Shown here: positions 28,642 through 37,859 of the stretch, in pieces
How positions within the stretch are numbered: position 1 is the first letter of the stretch
How the letters are laid out: the number at the start of each line of letters is the position of its first letter
NCBI RefSeq assembly: GCF_001477625.1
Contig: NZ_CP013692.1
Coordinates: 1,240,001 to 1,304,000, forward strand
Direction of reading: 5' to 3'
Length of the DNA stretch: 64,000 bases
DNA from: Paucibacter sp. KCTC 42545
GTDB taxonomy: Bacteria; Pseudomonadota; Gammaproteobacteria; Burkholderiales; Burkholderiaceae_C
Made by a program: the position numbers and the translations under genes
Notes under the pieces: model-generated
What the model was told of the DNA's origin: nothing
What the model saw: only the letters and a program-made list of their open reading frames with translations
The model's database searches: none

Positions 28642-29961
28642 GTGCAGAACACGCCAAGCCCCGCCTCCGCTCCGACTGCTCGGACAACACCCGCCACCGG
28701 TCTGATCCTGACCGGCGGCGGCGCGCGTGCGGCCTACCAGGTCGGCGTGTTGGCGGCACTGGCGCAGCTGCGGCGCGATGCAGGCTTGGCCGGCCCAACG
28801 CCGTTCCCCATCGTGGCCGGCACATCCGCCGGCGCCATCAATGCCGGGACCTTGGCCTGCTATGCCGACGACTTTGATTCCGCCGTCGATGGCCTGGTGC
28901 ATCTGTGGCAGAACCTGCATGTGGAAGACATCTACTGCGCAGATGCCTTTGGTGTGATCCGCACCGGCGCGCGCTGGATGACCATGATGAGCTTGGGCTG
29001 GGCGGTGGCGCGCTGGCGCCGCACCCGGCCGCGCAGCTTGCTGGACAACTCGCCGCTGGGTCATCTGCTGCACAAGTGGATCAAGATGGACCGGGTCGAG
29101 CAAATGCTGACCGACGGCCATATGCAGGCGCTGGCGATCAGTGGCTCGAGCTACACCTCGGGCCACCATGTGACCTTTTATCAAGCCAGAGAGGCGGTCA
29201 AGCCCTGGTTTCGCTCGCAGCGCATTGCCACGCCCACCAAGATCTCGGTGGAGCATCTGCTGGCCTCCTCGGCTATTCCCTTCATCTTCCCGGCCCAGCC
29301 GCTGACGCTGGGTAAAAAGATGGAATGGTTTGGCGATGGCTCGATGCGCCAGAGCGCGCCCATTTCGCCCGCCGTCCATCTGGGAGCCGAGCGGGTACTG
29401 GTGATTGGCGCCGGCCGCATGAATGAACCCGAGGGAGAGGAAGAGCGCCGCACCCTGGTGGAAGGCGCGCCCAGCATGGCGCAGATCGCCGGTCATGCTT
29501 TGTCGAACATCTTTTTGGATGCGCTGGCGGTGGACGTTGAGCGCTTGCAGCGCATCAACAACACGCTATCTCTGCTGCCCGCCAGTGCGCGCGAAAACAC
29601 GCCGCTGCGGCCGATTGATGTGATGGTGATCGCGCCCAGCCGCCGCCTGGATGAGTTGGCGGCCGAGCATCAGGGGGCTTTGCCGCCCGCCATCAAAGGC
29701 TTGCTGCGCAGTGTGGGTGTGGCGGGGGAAGGCAAAGGGGCCAGCGGTTCGGCGCTGACCAGCTATTTGCTGTTTGAGCCGCCTTTCACCAATGAGCTGA
29801 TCAATCTGGGCATGCGCGACACGCTGGCCCGGCGAACCGAGGTTCAGCAGTTTTTTGGCTGGCCGACCCAGCCGCCGCAGATCGATGCGGCAGCCATGCG
29901 CCGCCGGCGTGGCGGCTTTGTGGAAGCGGCCGGCTTGGCGAGCGAGCCGGCACGGGTTTAG
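28642..29961 (+). CDS. patatin-like phospholipase
   Basis: A 439-residue lipolytic acyl hydrolase of the RssA/patatin group. The oxyanion loop is TGGGARAAYQ, the nucleophile Ser62 lies in GTSAGAIN (GxSxG) and the Asp partner is in FGDGSMRQSAP. All three parts of the site are present. No signal peptide is seen, so it probably acts at the inner face of the membrane. The frame starts with GTG at 28642; there is no in-frame ATG nearby and no good Shine-Dalgarno, so the start is soft. In 28449-28641 nothing else was recognised. Confidence 0.9.
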   Translation: MQNTPSPASAPTARTTPATGLILTGGGARAAYQVGVLAALAQLRRDAGLAGPTPFPIVAGTSAGAINAGTLACYADDFDSAVDGLVHLWQNLHVEDIYCADAFGVIRTGARWMTMMSLGWAVARWRRTRPRSLLDNSPLGHLLHKWIKMDRVEQMLTDGHMQALAISGSSYTSGHHVTFYQAREAVKPWFRSQRIATPTKISVEHLLASSAIPFIFPAQPLTLGKKMEWFGDGSMRQSAPISPAVHLGAERVLVIGAGRMNEPEGEEERRTLVEGAPSMAQIAGHALSNIFLDALAVDVERLQRINNTLSLLPASARENTPLRPIDVMVIAPSRRLDELAAEHQGALPPAIKGLLRSVGVAGEGKGASGSALTSYLLFEPPFTNELINLGMRDTLARRTEVQQFFGWPTQPPQIDAAAMRRRRGGFVEAAGLASEPARV

Positions 29962-30025
29962 CCTGCAAGCAAGCCAGCGAGGCATGCTGGCCCGCTAGGC
30001 TTCGCTCACTCAGTCAGTCAGTTAT

Positions 30026-31765
30026 TCACTCGCCGTTTTGCGCCCGCACCATCGCGGCATAGGCGCCGTCGCGGGCCAGCAGTTCGGTGTGGGTGCCACT
30101 TTCGGTGACACGGCCCTGGCTCATCACCTGAATGGTGTCCGCCGCGCGGATGGTGGACAGGCGGTGTGCAATCACGATCAGGGTCTTGCGGCCTTGCCAT
30201 TGCTCCAGGGCTTGCTGGACGGCGCGTTCACTCTCGGTATCCAGTGCCGAGGTGGCTTCGTCGAAGACCCAGATCGGCGCGTCGCGATACAGCGCCCGAG
30301 CAATCGCCAGACGCTGGCGCTGGCCGCCGGAGAGCTTGCTGCCGTTGGCACCGACCAGGGTGTCCAGGCCTTGTGGCAGCTCTTTTTGCACAAAGTCCCA
30401 CAGATGGGCGGCGCGCAAGGCTTGCTCCAGCTTGGCGTCATCGCGCGGCTGGGCGTAGGCGATGTTGTCGGCCACCGAGGCATCAAACAGCACGATGTCT
30501 TGCGAGACCACCGCAAACTGCTGGCGCAGATTGCTTTTCTTCAACTCGTTGATGGGCACGCCGTCCAGCAAGACCTGACCCTGGTCTGGTTCACCAAAGG
30601 CCAGCAGCAGGTGGATGATGGAGCTTTTGCCTGCGCCTGAGCTTCCCACCAGGGCAGTGGTCTGGCCGGCCTTGAAATGCATAGTCAGGCCGTTCAGGGC
30701 TGGGCGCTCGGCGCCGGGGTATTGCAAACGCACGTCTTGCAAGGCCAGCTCGCCGCGCACCTTGCTCAGCGTGCGCTGGCCGTGGTCGGGCTCGGCCGGC
30801 ATGTCCATGATGCTCAGGCAGCCGCGCGCGATCACCAAGGCGTTGGTGATGGGGGGCATCAAATCGCTGAGGTGGCGCAGGCGCGAGGTCAGCAAGAGCA
30901 GGGCGGTGATGAAGGCGGCAAACTCGCCCACACCGGTATTGGCCTGGCGCGCTTGCAGCAAGGCCAGGCAGATGATGACCGACAGGCCCACGCTGGCAAT
31001 CAGCTGCGAGAGCGGCTGACTCAGCGCGCCGGCGGCGGCCGTCTTCAAGGCATTGCGCTGCACTTCCTCGGCCAAGCCCTTAAAGGCCGCGCGCTCATGG
31101 TCGGCCGCGTCAAAGCTGCGCACCACGCGCCAGGCGCGGGTCACGTCGTCGACCTTGTTGACCAAGTGCAGTTGCGCGTCATAGGTTTTGCTGCCCATGC
31201 GGCGGATGCGCTTGTTGACTTGCTGCACCACCCAGGCCATGGCCGGCGTCGTCACCAGCGACATCAGGGTCAGCTGCCAGTTCAAGAAGAACAGATAGCC
31301 CAGCATGGCCAGGGCCGGCAGTCCGTCGCGCAAGATGCTCAGCATCGGGCCGCTGAGCATGGACATGATTTGCTGCGGGTCATTGACCACCTTTGTCACC
31401 GCCGTGCCCGGCTGCAAGCTGGTGAAGACGCGGGCATCCGCGCGAACCAGGGCGTCGAACAAGGCAGCGCGGAAATCCATCACCGAGCGCGTGACCGTCC
31501 AGTTCAGCAGGTATTGGCCCAGAAAACCGAACAGGCCGCGCAGGGCAAACAGGGTGATCAAAACGACCGGCACCCACCAGACCGAAAAGGACTGCTTGGC
31601 AAAGCCATCACCAAACACGTTCTTGATCAGCGCAGGGATCAGCGGCTCGGTCGCGGCCAGGCCCAGATAGGCCAAGACGGTCAGCACAACGCCCCATTTG
31701 TAAGGCTTGACGTAGACGGACAAGCGCCGTGCGATGGGTCGCAGGTCGGAAGAATCTTCACTCAT
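30026..31765 (-). CDS. msbA: lipid A export ABC transporter MsbA
   Basis: A 579-residue half-transporter: six membrane segments in the N-terminal half, an ATPase in the C-terminal half. Walker A is SSGAGKSSI, the signature LSGGQRQRLAIARAL, Walker B IWVFDEATSALD, the switch His in IVIAHRLSTI. MsbA flips lipid A-core from the inner to the outer leaflet of the inner membrane. The neighbouring glycosyltransferases and lapAB fit this role. It is divergent from the GT4 gene with only 38 bases between the ATGs. Confidence 0.93.
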   Translation of the reverse strand: MSEDSSDLRPIARRLSVYVKPYKWGVVLTVLAYLGLAATEPLIPALIKNVFGDGFAKQSFSVWWVPVVLITLFALRGLFGFLGQYLLNWTVTRSVMDFRAALFDALVRADARVFTSLQPGTAVTKVVNDPQQIMSMLSGPMLSILRDGLPALAMLGYLFFLNWQLTLMSLVTTPAMAWVVQQVNKRIRRMGSKTYDAQLHLVNKVDDVTRAWRVVRSFDAADHERAAFKGLAEEVQRNALKTAAAGALSQPLSQLIASVGLSVIICLALLQARQANTGVGEFAAFITALLLLTSRLRHLSDLMPPITNALVIARGCLSIMDMPAEPDHGQRTLSKVRGELALQDVRLQYPGAERPALNGLTMHFKAGQTTALVGSSGAGKSSIIHLLLAFGEPDQGQVLLDGVPINELKKSNLRQQFAVVSQDIVLFDASVADNIAYAQPRDDAKLEQALRAAHLWDFVQKELPQGLDTLVGANGSKLSGGQRQRLAIARALYRDAPIWVFDEATSALDTESERAVQQALEQWQGRKTLIVIAHRLSTIRAADTIQVMSQGRVTESGTHTELLARDGAYAAMVRAQNGE

Positions 31766-31803
31766 AGCCGGCCATTGTCGCCGCTGTTTCTATACTGCCC
31801 GGC

Positions 31804-32925
31804 ATGAGCGTTCCAGAGAATTCAAGCGTCGCGCCGACGCATCGCGTGCGCGTGCTGCACTTCGTGACCGGTGGGTTTTCCGGTGCCACCCAGGTGGCCG
31901 TTGATTTGTGCTTGGCCTCGCTGGCCGGCACGCGCATCGAGCCCATGCTGGTGTTGCGCCGCAAACGCAATACCGATGCCGCCCGGGTGCAAGCGCTGCG
32001 CGAGCGCGGCCTGCGGGTGGAGGTGCTGCCGGGCTGGTCGCATCTGGCCACGATCTGGGCTTTGCGGCGCTTGTGTGTGGAGTGGCGGCCGGCCGTGTTG
32101 ATGGCGCATGGCTTCCCCGAGCATTTGATCGGCCGCTGGGCTGGGCTGTTGGCCAAGGTGCCGGCCCTGGCGCAGGTGGAGCACAACAGCCGCGAGCGCT
32201 ATAGCGCCTGGCGTGCCGCGCAGTCGCGCTGGCTGAGCCGCTACACAGCCAAGCTGGTGGGCGTGTCAGAAGGCGTGCGGCGGCGCTTGGTGCAGATGGG
32301 CTTGCCCGAGGCTAAGACCCTGGCCATTCCCAATGGCGTCAAGCTGGAGCGCTTTGACGCCGCTGCGCAGCAAGACTTTGCACAACGCGCGCCCGGGCTG
32401 GTGATGTCGGCCCGCTTTGCGCGCCAGAAGGACCATCTCACCCTGATTCGCGCGGTGCACCTGCTGGGCCAGCAAGGCCTGCGCCCCAAGCTCTTTCTGG
32501 CTGGCGCGGGCAAGGCCAACTACCGGCTGGCCGCAGAGCGGCTGGTGAGCGAGTTGGGCCTGGGCGCGCAGGTGGAATTTCTCGGCCATTACGCGCAGAT
32601 GCCGCAGCTGCTGATGAGCCAGCAGATCTGCGTGCTGTCCACCCATTACGAGGGCATGCCCTTGGCCTTGGTGGAGGGCATGGCGGCCGGCTGTGCCTGT
32701 GTGGCCAGCCTGGTGCCGGGGGTGGAGGGCTTGTTGGAACCCGAGAGAACCGGCTTGCTGGTGCCTGAAGGAGATGCTGCGGCTTTGGCTGAGGCTTTGG
32801 CGCGATTGCTACGCGATCCGTTGTTTGCCGCCGCCTTGGGCGCGGCAGCGCGTGAGCAGGCTTTGCGCGAGCATGGCGTGGCCTTGATGACCCAGCGCTA
32901 CGAGGATTTGTTGCTCTCGCTCTAA
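31804..32925 (+). CDS. GT4-family glycosyltransferase (LPS/exopolysaccharide)
   Basis: A 373-residue GT-B enzyme. The N-terminal domain starts RVRVLHFVTGGFSGATQVAVDL. The Glycos_transf_1 half has GVSEGVRRRLVQMG, VMSARFARQKDHLTLIRAV and the nucleotide-sugar motif THYEGMPLALVEGMAAGCACVAS (conserved Glu residues 7-8 apart). It probably adds a sugar to an LPS core or polysaccharide. A TATACT stands 7 bases ahead of the ATG with no Shine-Dalgarno, so the transcript may be leaderless. Its 3' end overlaps the opposite gene by 4 bases. Confidence 0.88.
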   Translation: MSVPENSSVAPTHRVRVLHFVTGGFSGATQVAVDLCLASLAGTRIEPMLVLRRKRNTDAARVQALRERGLRVEVLPGWSHLATIWALRRLCVEWRPAVLMAHGFPEHLIGRWAGLLAKVPALAQVEHNSRERYSAWRAAQSRWLSRYTAKLVGVSEGVRRRLVQMGLPEAKTLAIPNGVKLERFDAAAQQDFAQRAPGLVMSARFARQKDHLTLIRAVHLLGQQGLRPKLFLAGAGKANYRLAAERLVSELGLGAQVEFLGHYAQMPQLLMSQQICVLSTHYEGMPLALVEGMAAGCACVASLVPGVEGLLEPERTGLLVPEGDAAALAEALARLLRDPLFAAALGAAAREQALREHGVALMTQRYEDLLLSL

Positions 32926-33947
32926 CTCGCGCGGCGCAGGCACAGCCAGAACTGCAGGGCGCGCAGCACCATGCCGCGGCGCAGATAGGCTTGCAGCAGT
33001 TGGCCTGCCGTCAGCGGCGAAGAGAGGCGCCATTCCTGAGCAAATCGCTTCAGGTCGCCGGCGGCATCGCCTTTGGCATCGGTGTTGCCGAGCGCCCGCC
33101 GCCGCTTGCAGGCGCGCAGCAAGGTGCGGGCACTGAAATGGGCCACCTCAAACTCGGTTTGTGCATGGAAGGGTGTGCCGCTCGCCTTCATTGCCGCGCC
33201 GTAACCCAGCAGGGCCTGCATCCAGTCGTCAATGCGGGCTGCCGACAAATTAGCCAGCGCGCTGCCGGGGCGTTGGCGATAGCCGACCCAGACCTCGGGC
33301 ACGTGGTGGTAGCTGTTGACCTGCAAAGCCACACGCGGCAGCACGGCTAGGTCTTCGAAAATGCGGCCCAGGGGGAAACGCAGCTCGGCCGGCCAGATGG
33401 CGCGGCGGATGATCTTGGACCAGGGGTGCAGCTGCCCCGCCTTGAACAGGCCCTGGATCAAGGCGTCGCGGTCATGGCACAAATGGCCTGTGCTGCCGGC
33501 TTCGCCCTCAAAAGTGCTGACATGGGCCAGGCGCGGCTTGCGCACGCGGCCGCTCTCATCCTCGAAGGCTCGGAAGTCACACATGATCAGATCCGGTGTC
33601 TCGGCCTTAATCAAGGCCTTGAGCTTGGGGATGACGCCAGGCTCGACCAAATCGTCCGGGTCAATGAACCAGAGGTAGTCGCCACGCGCATCGTCGAGCA
33701 GGCGGTTGCGTGCCGCGCTGACGCCTTGGTTATGGCTTTGCGTCAGCACGCGCACCTGGCGCGGGTGGGTTTGCTGTAGTTGGGTCAGTAAGGCGGCCGA
33801 GGCGTCGGGTGAGGCGTCGTCCACGAAGACCAATTCCACCCCGGCATCGGCCTGCTGAAGAATCGAGTCAGCGCAGGCCAGTAAATAGGCTTCGACCCGG
33901 TAGACCGGCAGCAGGATGCTGAGCCAGGGCGTGGGCGTTTGAGCCAT
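32922..33947 (-). CDS. GT2-family glycosyltransferase
   Basis: A 341-residue GT-A enzyme. It opens with WLSILLPVYRVEAYLLACADSIL and has VELVFVDDASPD and the DxD-like metal site FIDPDDLV. The C-terminal third is rich in Arg and Leu and is probably membrane associated. It transfers a sugar in LPS or capsule synthesis; donor and acceptor are not known. The start codon overlaps the stop of the upstream gene, so it is translated after it. Confidence 0.88.
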   Translation of the reverse strand: MAQTPTPWLSILLPVYRVEAYLLACADSILQQADAGVELVFVDDASPDASAALLTQLQQTHPRQVRVLTQSHNQGVSAARNRLLDDARGDYLWFIDPDDLVEPGVIPKLKALIKAETPDLIMCDFRAFEDESGRVRKPRLAHVSTFEGEAGSTGHLCHDRDALIQGLFKAGQLHPWSKIIRRAIWPAELRFPLGRIFEDLAVLPRVALQVNSYHHVPEVWVGYRQRPGSALANLSAARIDDWMQALLGYGAAMKASGTPFHAQTEFEVAHFSARTLLRACKRRRALGNTDAKGDAAGDLKRFAQEWRLSSPLTAGQLLQAYLRRGMVLRALQFWLCLRRAS

Positions 33948-34918
33948 CAGCGCTGCAGCAGTTTGGCCAGGGCGCTGCCTGGCAAGACCTGACCCTTGGC
34001 CACGCCACGCTCAAAGACGCGTCGGTCACCGCCACGCAGCTTGATCAGCACCGGCAGGCGGTTGGGGCAGGGCGTCCAGGCCAGGCGGGCAAATAGATGC
34101 CGCTTGCGCCAGCCCAGGGCCTTGTGAAAGGCGAAGGCAGAGTCTTCCGCGCGGGTCAGGGCGAGGCGATAGGCCTGCTCACCCGCATCCAGAATCACGG
34201 CCGCGGCCACATGCATGATGAGGTATTGCTGGTCCTTAGGGCCAAGACCTTGAACCACGCGGTCGAGCTTGCCTTGCTCACGCAAGCGGTCCAGATAGGC
34301 CGCTTCGCCCAAGCTGATGGCCAGTTCGAACTCAGCGGCCAGCGCGCTGACAAACGGGCTCTCGGGCGGGGCCGCCATGAACCAGTTTTCAACGATGGGC
34401 TGATCGGGCCGGGTCGTGAAGCGGTCAATATAAAAACCGACGAACTCGGCCTTGTGCTCGCGCTGGGCTTGATGCACCCAGTCCAGGCTTTGACACAGCA
34501 AGATCGAGGCATCGACCCACAGGCCACCATGGATCGCCAGCAATTGCAGGCGCAGCCAATCGGCTTGGCGGTAATGGGGCAGGGCATCGAGCCGGCTCAG
34601 CAGGGCGCCGTCCTCGTCCTTCAGCCATTGTCGGAAATTGCCCTGGTGCAACAGGCGCAATTCATGGTCAGGTGCAAATCGGCGCCAATTGGCCTGGCAT
34701 TGCTGAATGAAGGCCGGCGGTGGGCTTTCATGCCAATAGGCCCAGATGATTTTCGGGATGGCGGCAGGTGCATGCAGCGGGGCTTTGCCGATGGCTACTT
34801 GTTGGGCGCTTGCCGGCACCCGGGCGCGCAAAATCCGCAGCACTTCCCAGCCCAATACCAGCAGCAATACGGCCGCAAGCAGTTGCAGCACGCCCAGCAG
34901 AACTGCCCAGACCGTCAT
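33947..34918 (-). CDS. GT32-like capsular polysaccharide glycosyltransferase
   Basis: About 323 residues. An N-terminal membrane anchor (VLLGVLQLLAAVLLLVLGWEVL) leads into a GT32/Caps_synth-like domain: IPKIIWAYWHESPPPAF, then ADWLRLQLLAIHGGLWVDASILL, with the DxS/DxD-like metal site near GLWVDASI. It likely adds a sugar at the cytoplasmic face of the inner membrane. The frame runs 33 codons further, but this part overlaps the upstream gene; the ATG at 34918 is 19 bases past that gene's stop and starts the anchor, so it is preferred. Confidence 0.8.
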   Translation of the reverse strand: MTVWAVLLGVLQLLAAVLLLVLGWEVLRILRARVPASAQQVAIGKAPLHAPAAIPKIIWAYWHESPPPAFIQQCQANWRRFAPDHELRLLHQGNFRQWLKDEDGALLSRLDALPHYRQADWLRLQLLAIHGGLWVDASILLCQSLDWVHQAQREHKAEFVGFYIDRFTTRPDQPIVENWFMAAPPESPFVSALAAEFELAISLGEAAYLDRLREQGKLDRVVQGLGPKDQQYLIMHVAAAVILDAGEQAYRLALTRAEDSAFAFHKALGWRKRHLFARLAWTPCPNRLPVLIKLRGGDRRVFERGVAKGQVLPGSALAKLLQR

Positions 34919-34937
34919 GCCATCACGCCTTCTACGC

Positions 34938-35678
34938 TCACTCGCACCAGTGCTGGGCGATCCAGGGCGCCGGGCGCGCATGGCGCCAGTTGCCGTTGTT
35001 GCGGCCGGCCAGGGCATCGGGCGGGTTCATCACGCCGTGGAAGATCAGGATGCGTGCGCCCTTGGGGATGAAGGGCTCACGCCAATAACTGGTCGGCCAG
35101 ACGGGTAAGCAGTGGTATTTGTAGCTGGCGCACCAGCTGGACTCCCAGTACTTGACCTTGCCTTGCTTGTGCAAGACATCGGTCAAAAACGCCTGCTCGT
35201 TGCGGAAATCGGCCTTGGCCTGGGCTTGGTTGGCGCAGAACTGCGTCAGCACGTCATCGTGCGCGCCCAACTCGAAGCGGTAGACCGAGGAATTGCCGGT
35301 GATGCGCCAGGGGCGCTTCCAGTCGTGAATGATCAAAAACTCGCCCGGCACTTCAAAGAAGGGCGTGATGTCGTCAACGATCACCACATCCAAGTCCAGG
35401 AACAGGGCCGTGCCTTGCAGGCCGTAGCGCTGGCCGAGGTCGGGGCTGAAGGTGGTCAGCTTTTTCCAGCCCCGCTCGGGCTCACCATTAGGCAAGGTCA
35501 GCTCGGGGATGGGGAAGCACTGCACCTCGGCGCGGATGCCTTCGGTGCGGTCGGTCAGGCAAACGAACTTGAATTCGCCCACGAGATGGCGGCGCACCAT
35601 GGCGTAGAGCCGGTTCACATATTCGGGGCCGTACTTGGTTCCCCATTTCATGCAGAGGATGACTCGTGTAGCGCTCAT
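34938..35678 (-). CDS. glycosyltransferase, GT-A fold (GT8-like)
   Basis: A 246-residue protein. RVILCMKWGTKYGPEYVNRLYAMV begins the nucleotide-binding fold, and the metal-binding DxD appears as LFLDLDVVIVDD. Further on come FLIIHDWKRPWRITGNSSVYRF and a C-terminal ILIFHGVMNPPD. It resembles GT8-type or similar short sugar transferases. The sugar is unknown. It is first of three co-directional transferase genes (34938, 33947, 32922) that probably form one unit for LPS core or capsule decoration. Confidence 0.8.
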   Translation of the reverse strand: MSATRVILCMKWGTKYGPEYVNRLYAMVRRHLVGEFKFVCLTDRTEGIRAEVQCFPIPELTLPNGEPERGWKKLTTFSPDLGQRYGLQGTALFLDLDVVIVDDITPFFEVPGEFLIIHDWKRPWRITGNSSVYRFELGAHDDVLTQFCANQAQAKADFRNEQAFLTDVLHKQGKVKYWESSWCASYKYHCLPVWPTSYWREPFIPKGARILIFHGVMNPPDALAGRNNGNWRHARPAPWIAQHWCE

Positions 35679-35734
35679 TTCAATCTTTCGCGGAACTCAT
35701 GTCCAAGCCAAGCAGGGGCCGCAGAACCGGCTTT

Positions 35735-35792
35735 GCCGGGCTGCTGGCGCCGCCCCCTTGAGGGGGACGCGCGGTAGCGCTTCGGGGGTGGG
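35735..35792. repeat. REP-like GC-rich intergenic repeat
   Basis: The 114-bp gap between the GT8-like and lapB genes ends in a structured stretch: CCCCCTTGAGGGGG (35753-35766), then GCGCGGTAGCGCTTCGGGGG and GTGGGTCA. I recall close forms of this element as an abundant intergenic repeat in Burkholderiales. That it is repeated in this genome cannot be seen here. Confidence 0.55.
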
Positions 35793-36947
35793 TCATAGTT
35801 CTTCGACGTGACGGGGCGGATAGGTGTCCCAGTTCAAACAACCGGGGCATTGCCAGAAATAGTGCTGGGCTTCAAAGCCACAGGCGGCGCAGCGATAGCG
35901 TTGCAGCGGGCGCGCGGCGCGGTCCAGGGCCACGCCTACCAGGGGCGCTTCCTCTTCGCTGAGCTTGGAGGCGCTGACGGCCAGCAGGTTGCGCGCTGCG
36001 CTCAAGCTGGGCTGCTCGCGCAAGTGTTCGGTGAGACGCTGGCGTTGCTGTGCGGCGGCGGGCTCGAGCTTGGCGATGGCACCCAGCAGATGCAAGCCCG
36101 GCGTGCGCTGGTACTGGGCGCTGAGGGTCGCCAACGCGCGTTCAGCACTGCCGCTGCCGCAAGCCAAGGCAGCCTCGGCATAGTCCTTGGCGACCAGATT
36201 GAAGGCCTCGGGGTTCAGGGCCAGCAGCTCGGCGTAAGCGGCCATGGCGGCTTCGGCATGGCCGCGGCGGGCCAGCATTTGGCCGGTCAGCACATGGGCG
36301 CGTGCTGCTTGGGGCGCAGCCTTGCGGGCCTCTTGCAGCAGGCCCTTGGCTTCGTCGATCTGCTCACGCGCCAGCGCTTCGAGTGCCAGTTCGCACAAGT
36401 AGTGTGCAATGCGGGTGGCAAAAGATGCCGTACCGGCTTGCTCCAGATGGCGCGCGACTTCGACCGCCTTGCGCCATTCGCGCGAGCGTTCGAACAGGCT
36501 CAGCAAAGCCAGTTCTGCCTCGTTCTCGAAGGCGCTGCCGCGCAGCGCGGCATAGGCTTCCTCGGCACGGTCAAACAGGCCGGCTTTGAAGAAGTCTTGC
36601 GCCAGCGCATGTTGGGCGCGATCGCGCTCGGCGCGCGGCAGATCGCCGCGGGCCAGCAGATGCTGGTGCACCCGCACGGCACGTTCATACTCGCCGCGGC
36701 GGCGGAACAAATTGCCCAGCGCGAAGTGCAGCTCGGAGGTGTCGGGGTCGTTCTGGACGGCTTCGATGAAGGCGTCGATGGCTTTGTCCTGCTGCTCGTT
36801 GAGCAACAGGTTCAAGCCCTTGAAATAGGCTTTGGGGGCATCGCGCTGTTCGCGCTTCCACTGGCGGGCATCGAGCTTGGAGGCTAACCAGCCCAGCGCA
36901 AACGCCGCCGGCAGCGCGAACAGCAGCCAGCGCAGGTCAAATTCCAT
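35793..36947 (-). CDS. lapB: LPS assembly protein LapB (YciM)
   Basis: A 384-residue inner-membrane protein. An N-terminal anchor (MEFDLRWLLFALPAAFALGWLAS) is followed by tandem TPR repeats (about 55-340) and a C-terminal rubredoxin-like metal knuckle, YRCAACGFEAQHYFWQCPGC (two CxxC). LapB acts with FtsH to control LpxC and so balances LPS synthesis. The ATG at 36947 overlaps the end of lapA; the longer open frame upstream is inside lapA and rejected. The usual lapA-lapB pair confirms the call. Confidence 0.95.
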   Translation of the reverse strand: MEFDLRWLLFALPAAFALGWLASKLDARQWKREQRDAPKAYFKGLNLLLNEQQDKAIDAFIEAVQNDPDTSELHFALGNLFRRRGEYERAVRVHQHLLARGDLPRAERDRAQHALAQDFFKAGLFDRAEEAYAALRGSAFENEAELALLSLFERSREWRKAVEVARHLEQAGTASFATRIAHYLCELALEALAREQIDEAKGLLQEARKAAPQAARAHVLTGQMLARRGHAEAAMAAYAELLALNPEAFNLVAKDYAEAALACGSGSAERALATLSAQYQRTPGLHLLGAIAKLEPAAAQQRQRLTEHLREQPSLSAARNLLAVSASKLSEEEAPLVGVALDRAARPLQRYRCAACGFEAQHYFWQCPGCLNWDTYPPRHVEEL

Positions 36948-37236
36948 CGTGGATCGCGGTAGGGGGCAGGGGATCGGTGGCGGCTGGCGTGGCCGCCGCG
37001 TTGTCTTCAAGCGGCGCGCGTTTGGCAACCCGGCGGTGATGCCACCAGGCCGGCACCATGGCCAGTACGCCAAAGCCGCAGCCCAGTCCGAAGGCCGTCA
37101 GCACGATGATGACCAAGGGGGCATGCCACTCATGGCCAAAGAACCAACGCACCACGACTTCGTGGCTGTTGTTCAGCGCGAAGGCGAAGAGCGTGAAGAA
37201 GAGGAAGGCTCTGAAAAGCCAGATGAAGATGCGCAT
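36937..37236 (-). CDS. lapA: LPS assembly protein LapA-like (DUF1049)
   Basis: A 99-residue membrane protein with two hydrophobic helices (about 5-20 and 40-62: IVLTAFGLGCGFGVLAMVPAW), a typical NN-x-H/W-x-F pattern (LNNSHEVVVRWFFG) between them and a polar tail. This is the LapA (YciS) family, which works with LapB in LPS assembly. It overlaps lapB by 11 bases. It follows ihfB by 67 bases on the same strand. Confidence 0.9.
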   Translation of the reverse strand: MRIFIWLFRAFLFFTLFAFALNNSHEVVVRWFFGHEWHAPLVIIVLTAFGLGCGFGVLAMVPAWWHHRRVAKRAPLEDNAAATPAATDPLPPTAIHDGI

Positions 37237-37303
37237 GGAGTAGGCATTCTACGGGTGCCGCGGCACACCTCTGCGCAAAGCCGCTGTCGGTGTTGATCCG
37301 ACT

Positions 37304-37609
37304 TTAAGGCGCGCTGGCTTCGAGCGAGCTTTTGGCGTCCACGCCTTCTCGCAAGGCTTTGCCGGGCTTGAAGTGAGGAACCAGTTTTTCAGGGATCAAG
37401 ACCTGCTCGCCGCTGCGTGGGTTGCGGCCCTTGCGTGGCGGGCGGCGGTTGACGGTGAAGCTGCCAAAGCCGCGAATTTCGATGCGGTGGCCGCGCGCCA
37501 GGGCGTCGGACATGGCGTCCAGAATCGTCTTGACGGCAAATTCGGTGTCGCGCTGGGCCAGTTGGCCAAAGCGGTCTGACAGCAGAGCAACCAGGTCGGA
37601 ACGAGTCAT
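37304..37609 (-). CDS. ihfB: integration host factor subunit beta
   Basis: A 101-residue DNA-bending protein of the HU/IHF family. The body starts [21 protein letters not shown], and the DNA-binding beta arm is [20 protein letters not shown], with the Pro that wedges between bases. It pairs with IHF-alpha to bend DNA in recombination, replication and transcription. The ATG at 37609 is the conserved start; the longer open frame upstream includes a terminator and is rejected. The Shine-Dalgarno is weak. Confidence 0.95.
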   Translation of the reverse strand: MTRSDLVALLSDRFGQLAQRDTEFAVKTILDAMSDALARGHRIEIRGFGSFTVNRRPPRKGRNPRSGEQVLIPEKLVPHFKPGKALREGVDAKSSLEASAP

Positions 37610-37705
37610 TGTGGTGTTGTCTGAAACGGTCGATGGAGGGTCCGAGGACTTGCGCAAGAAATCAAAGGCAGAAGCTCTTGCGCAAAACCTGGGGCGACAG
37701 GATTG

Positions 37706-37740
37706 AAAAGGGCTCGCACTTGGAAGTGACGAGCCCTTTT
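37706..37740 (-). terminator. terminator hairpin between rpsA and ihfB
   Basis: AAAAGGGCTCG and CGAGCCCTTTT form an 11-bp stem that continues inward as CACTT/AAGTG with a one-base bulge. A T run follows on the minus strand. It is the last of four hairpins in this gap. Confidence 0.88.
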
Positions 37741-37748
37741 TTGAGCGA

Positions 37749-37852
37749 GGTGAGATTAGCACAGCGCACTGATCTCACCCTTGCTTGCCCGGCCCAAACG
37801 CGTGTATCGCGTTTGGGCCTTCGACAGGCATAAATCCCTTCCGGGATTTATG
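37749..37852 (-). repeat. three further hairpins downstream of rpsA
   Basis: In minus-strand order after the rpsA stop: CATAAATCCC with GGGATTTATG (37829-37852), GGCCCAAACGCG with CGCGTTTGGGCC (37791-37819) and GGTGAGAT with ATCTCACC (37749-37779). Stems are 10, 12 and 8 bp. None has a clear T run. They may stabilise the rpsA mRNA 3' end or attenuate read-through to ihfB. Confidence 0.8.
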
Positions 37853-37859
37853 TCCGGTC

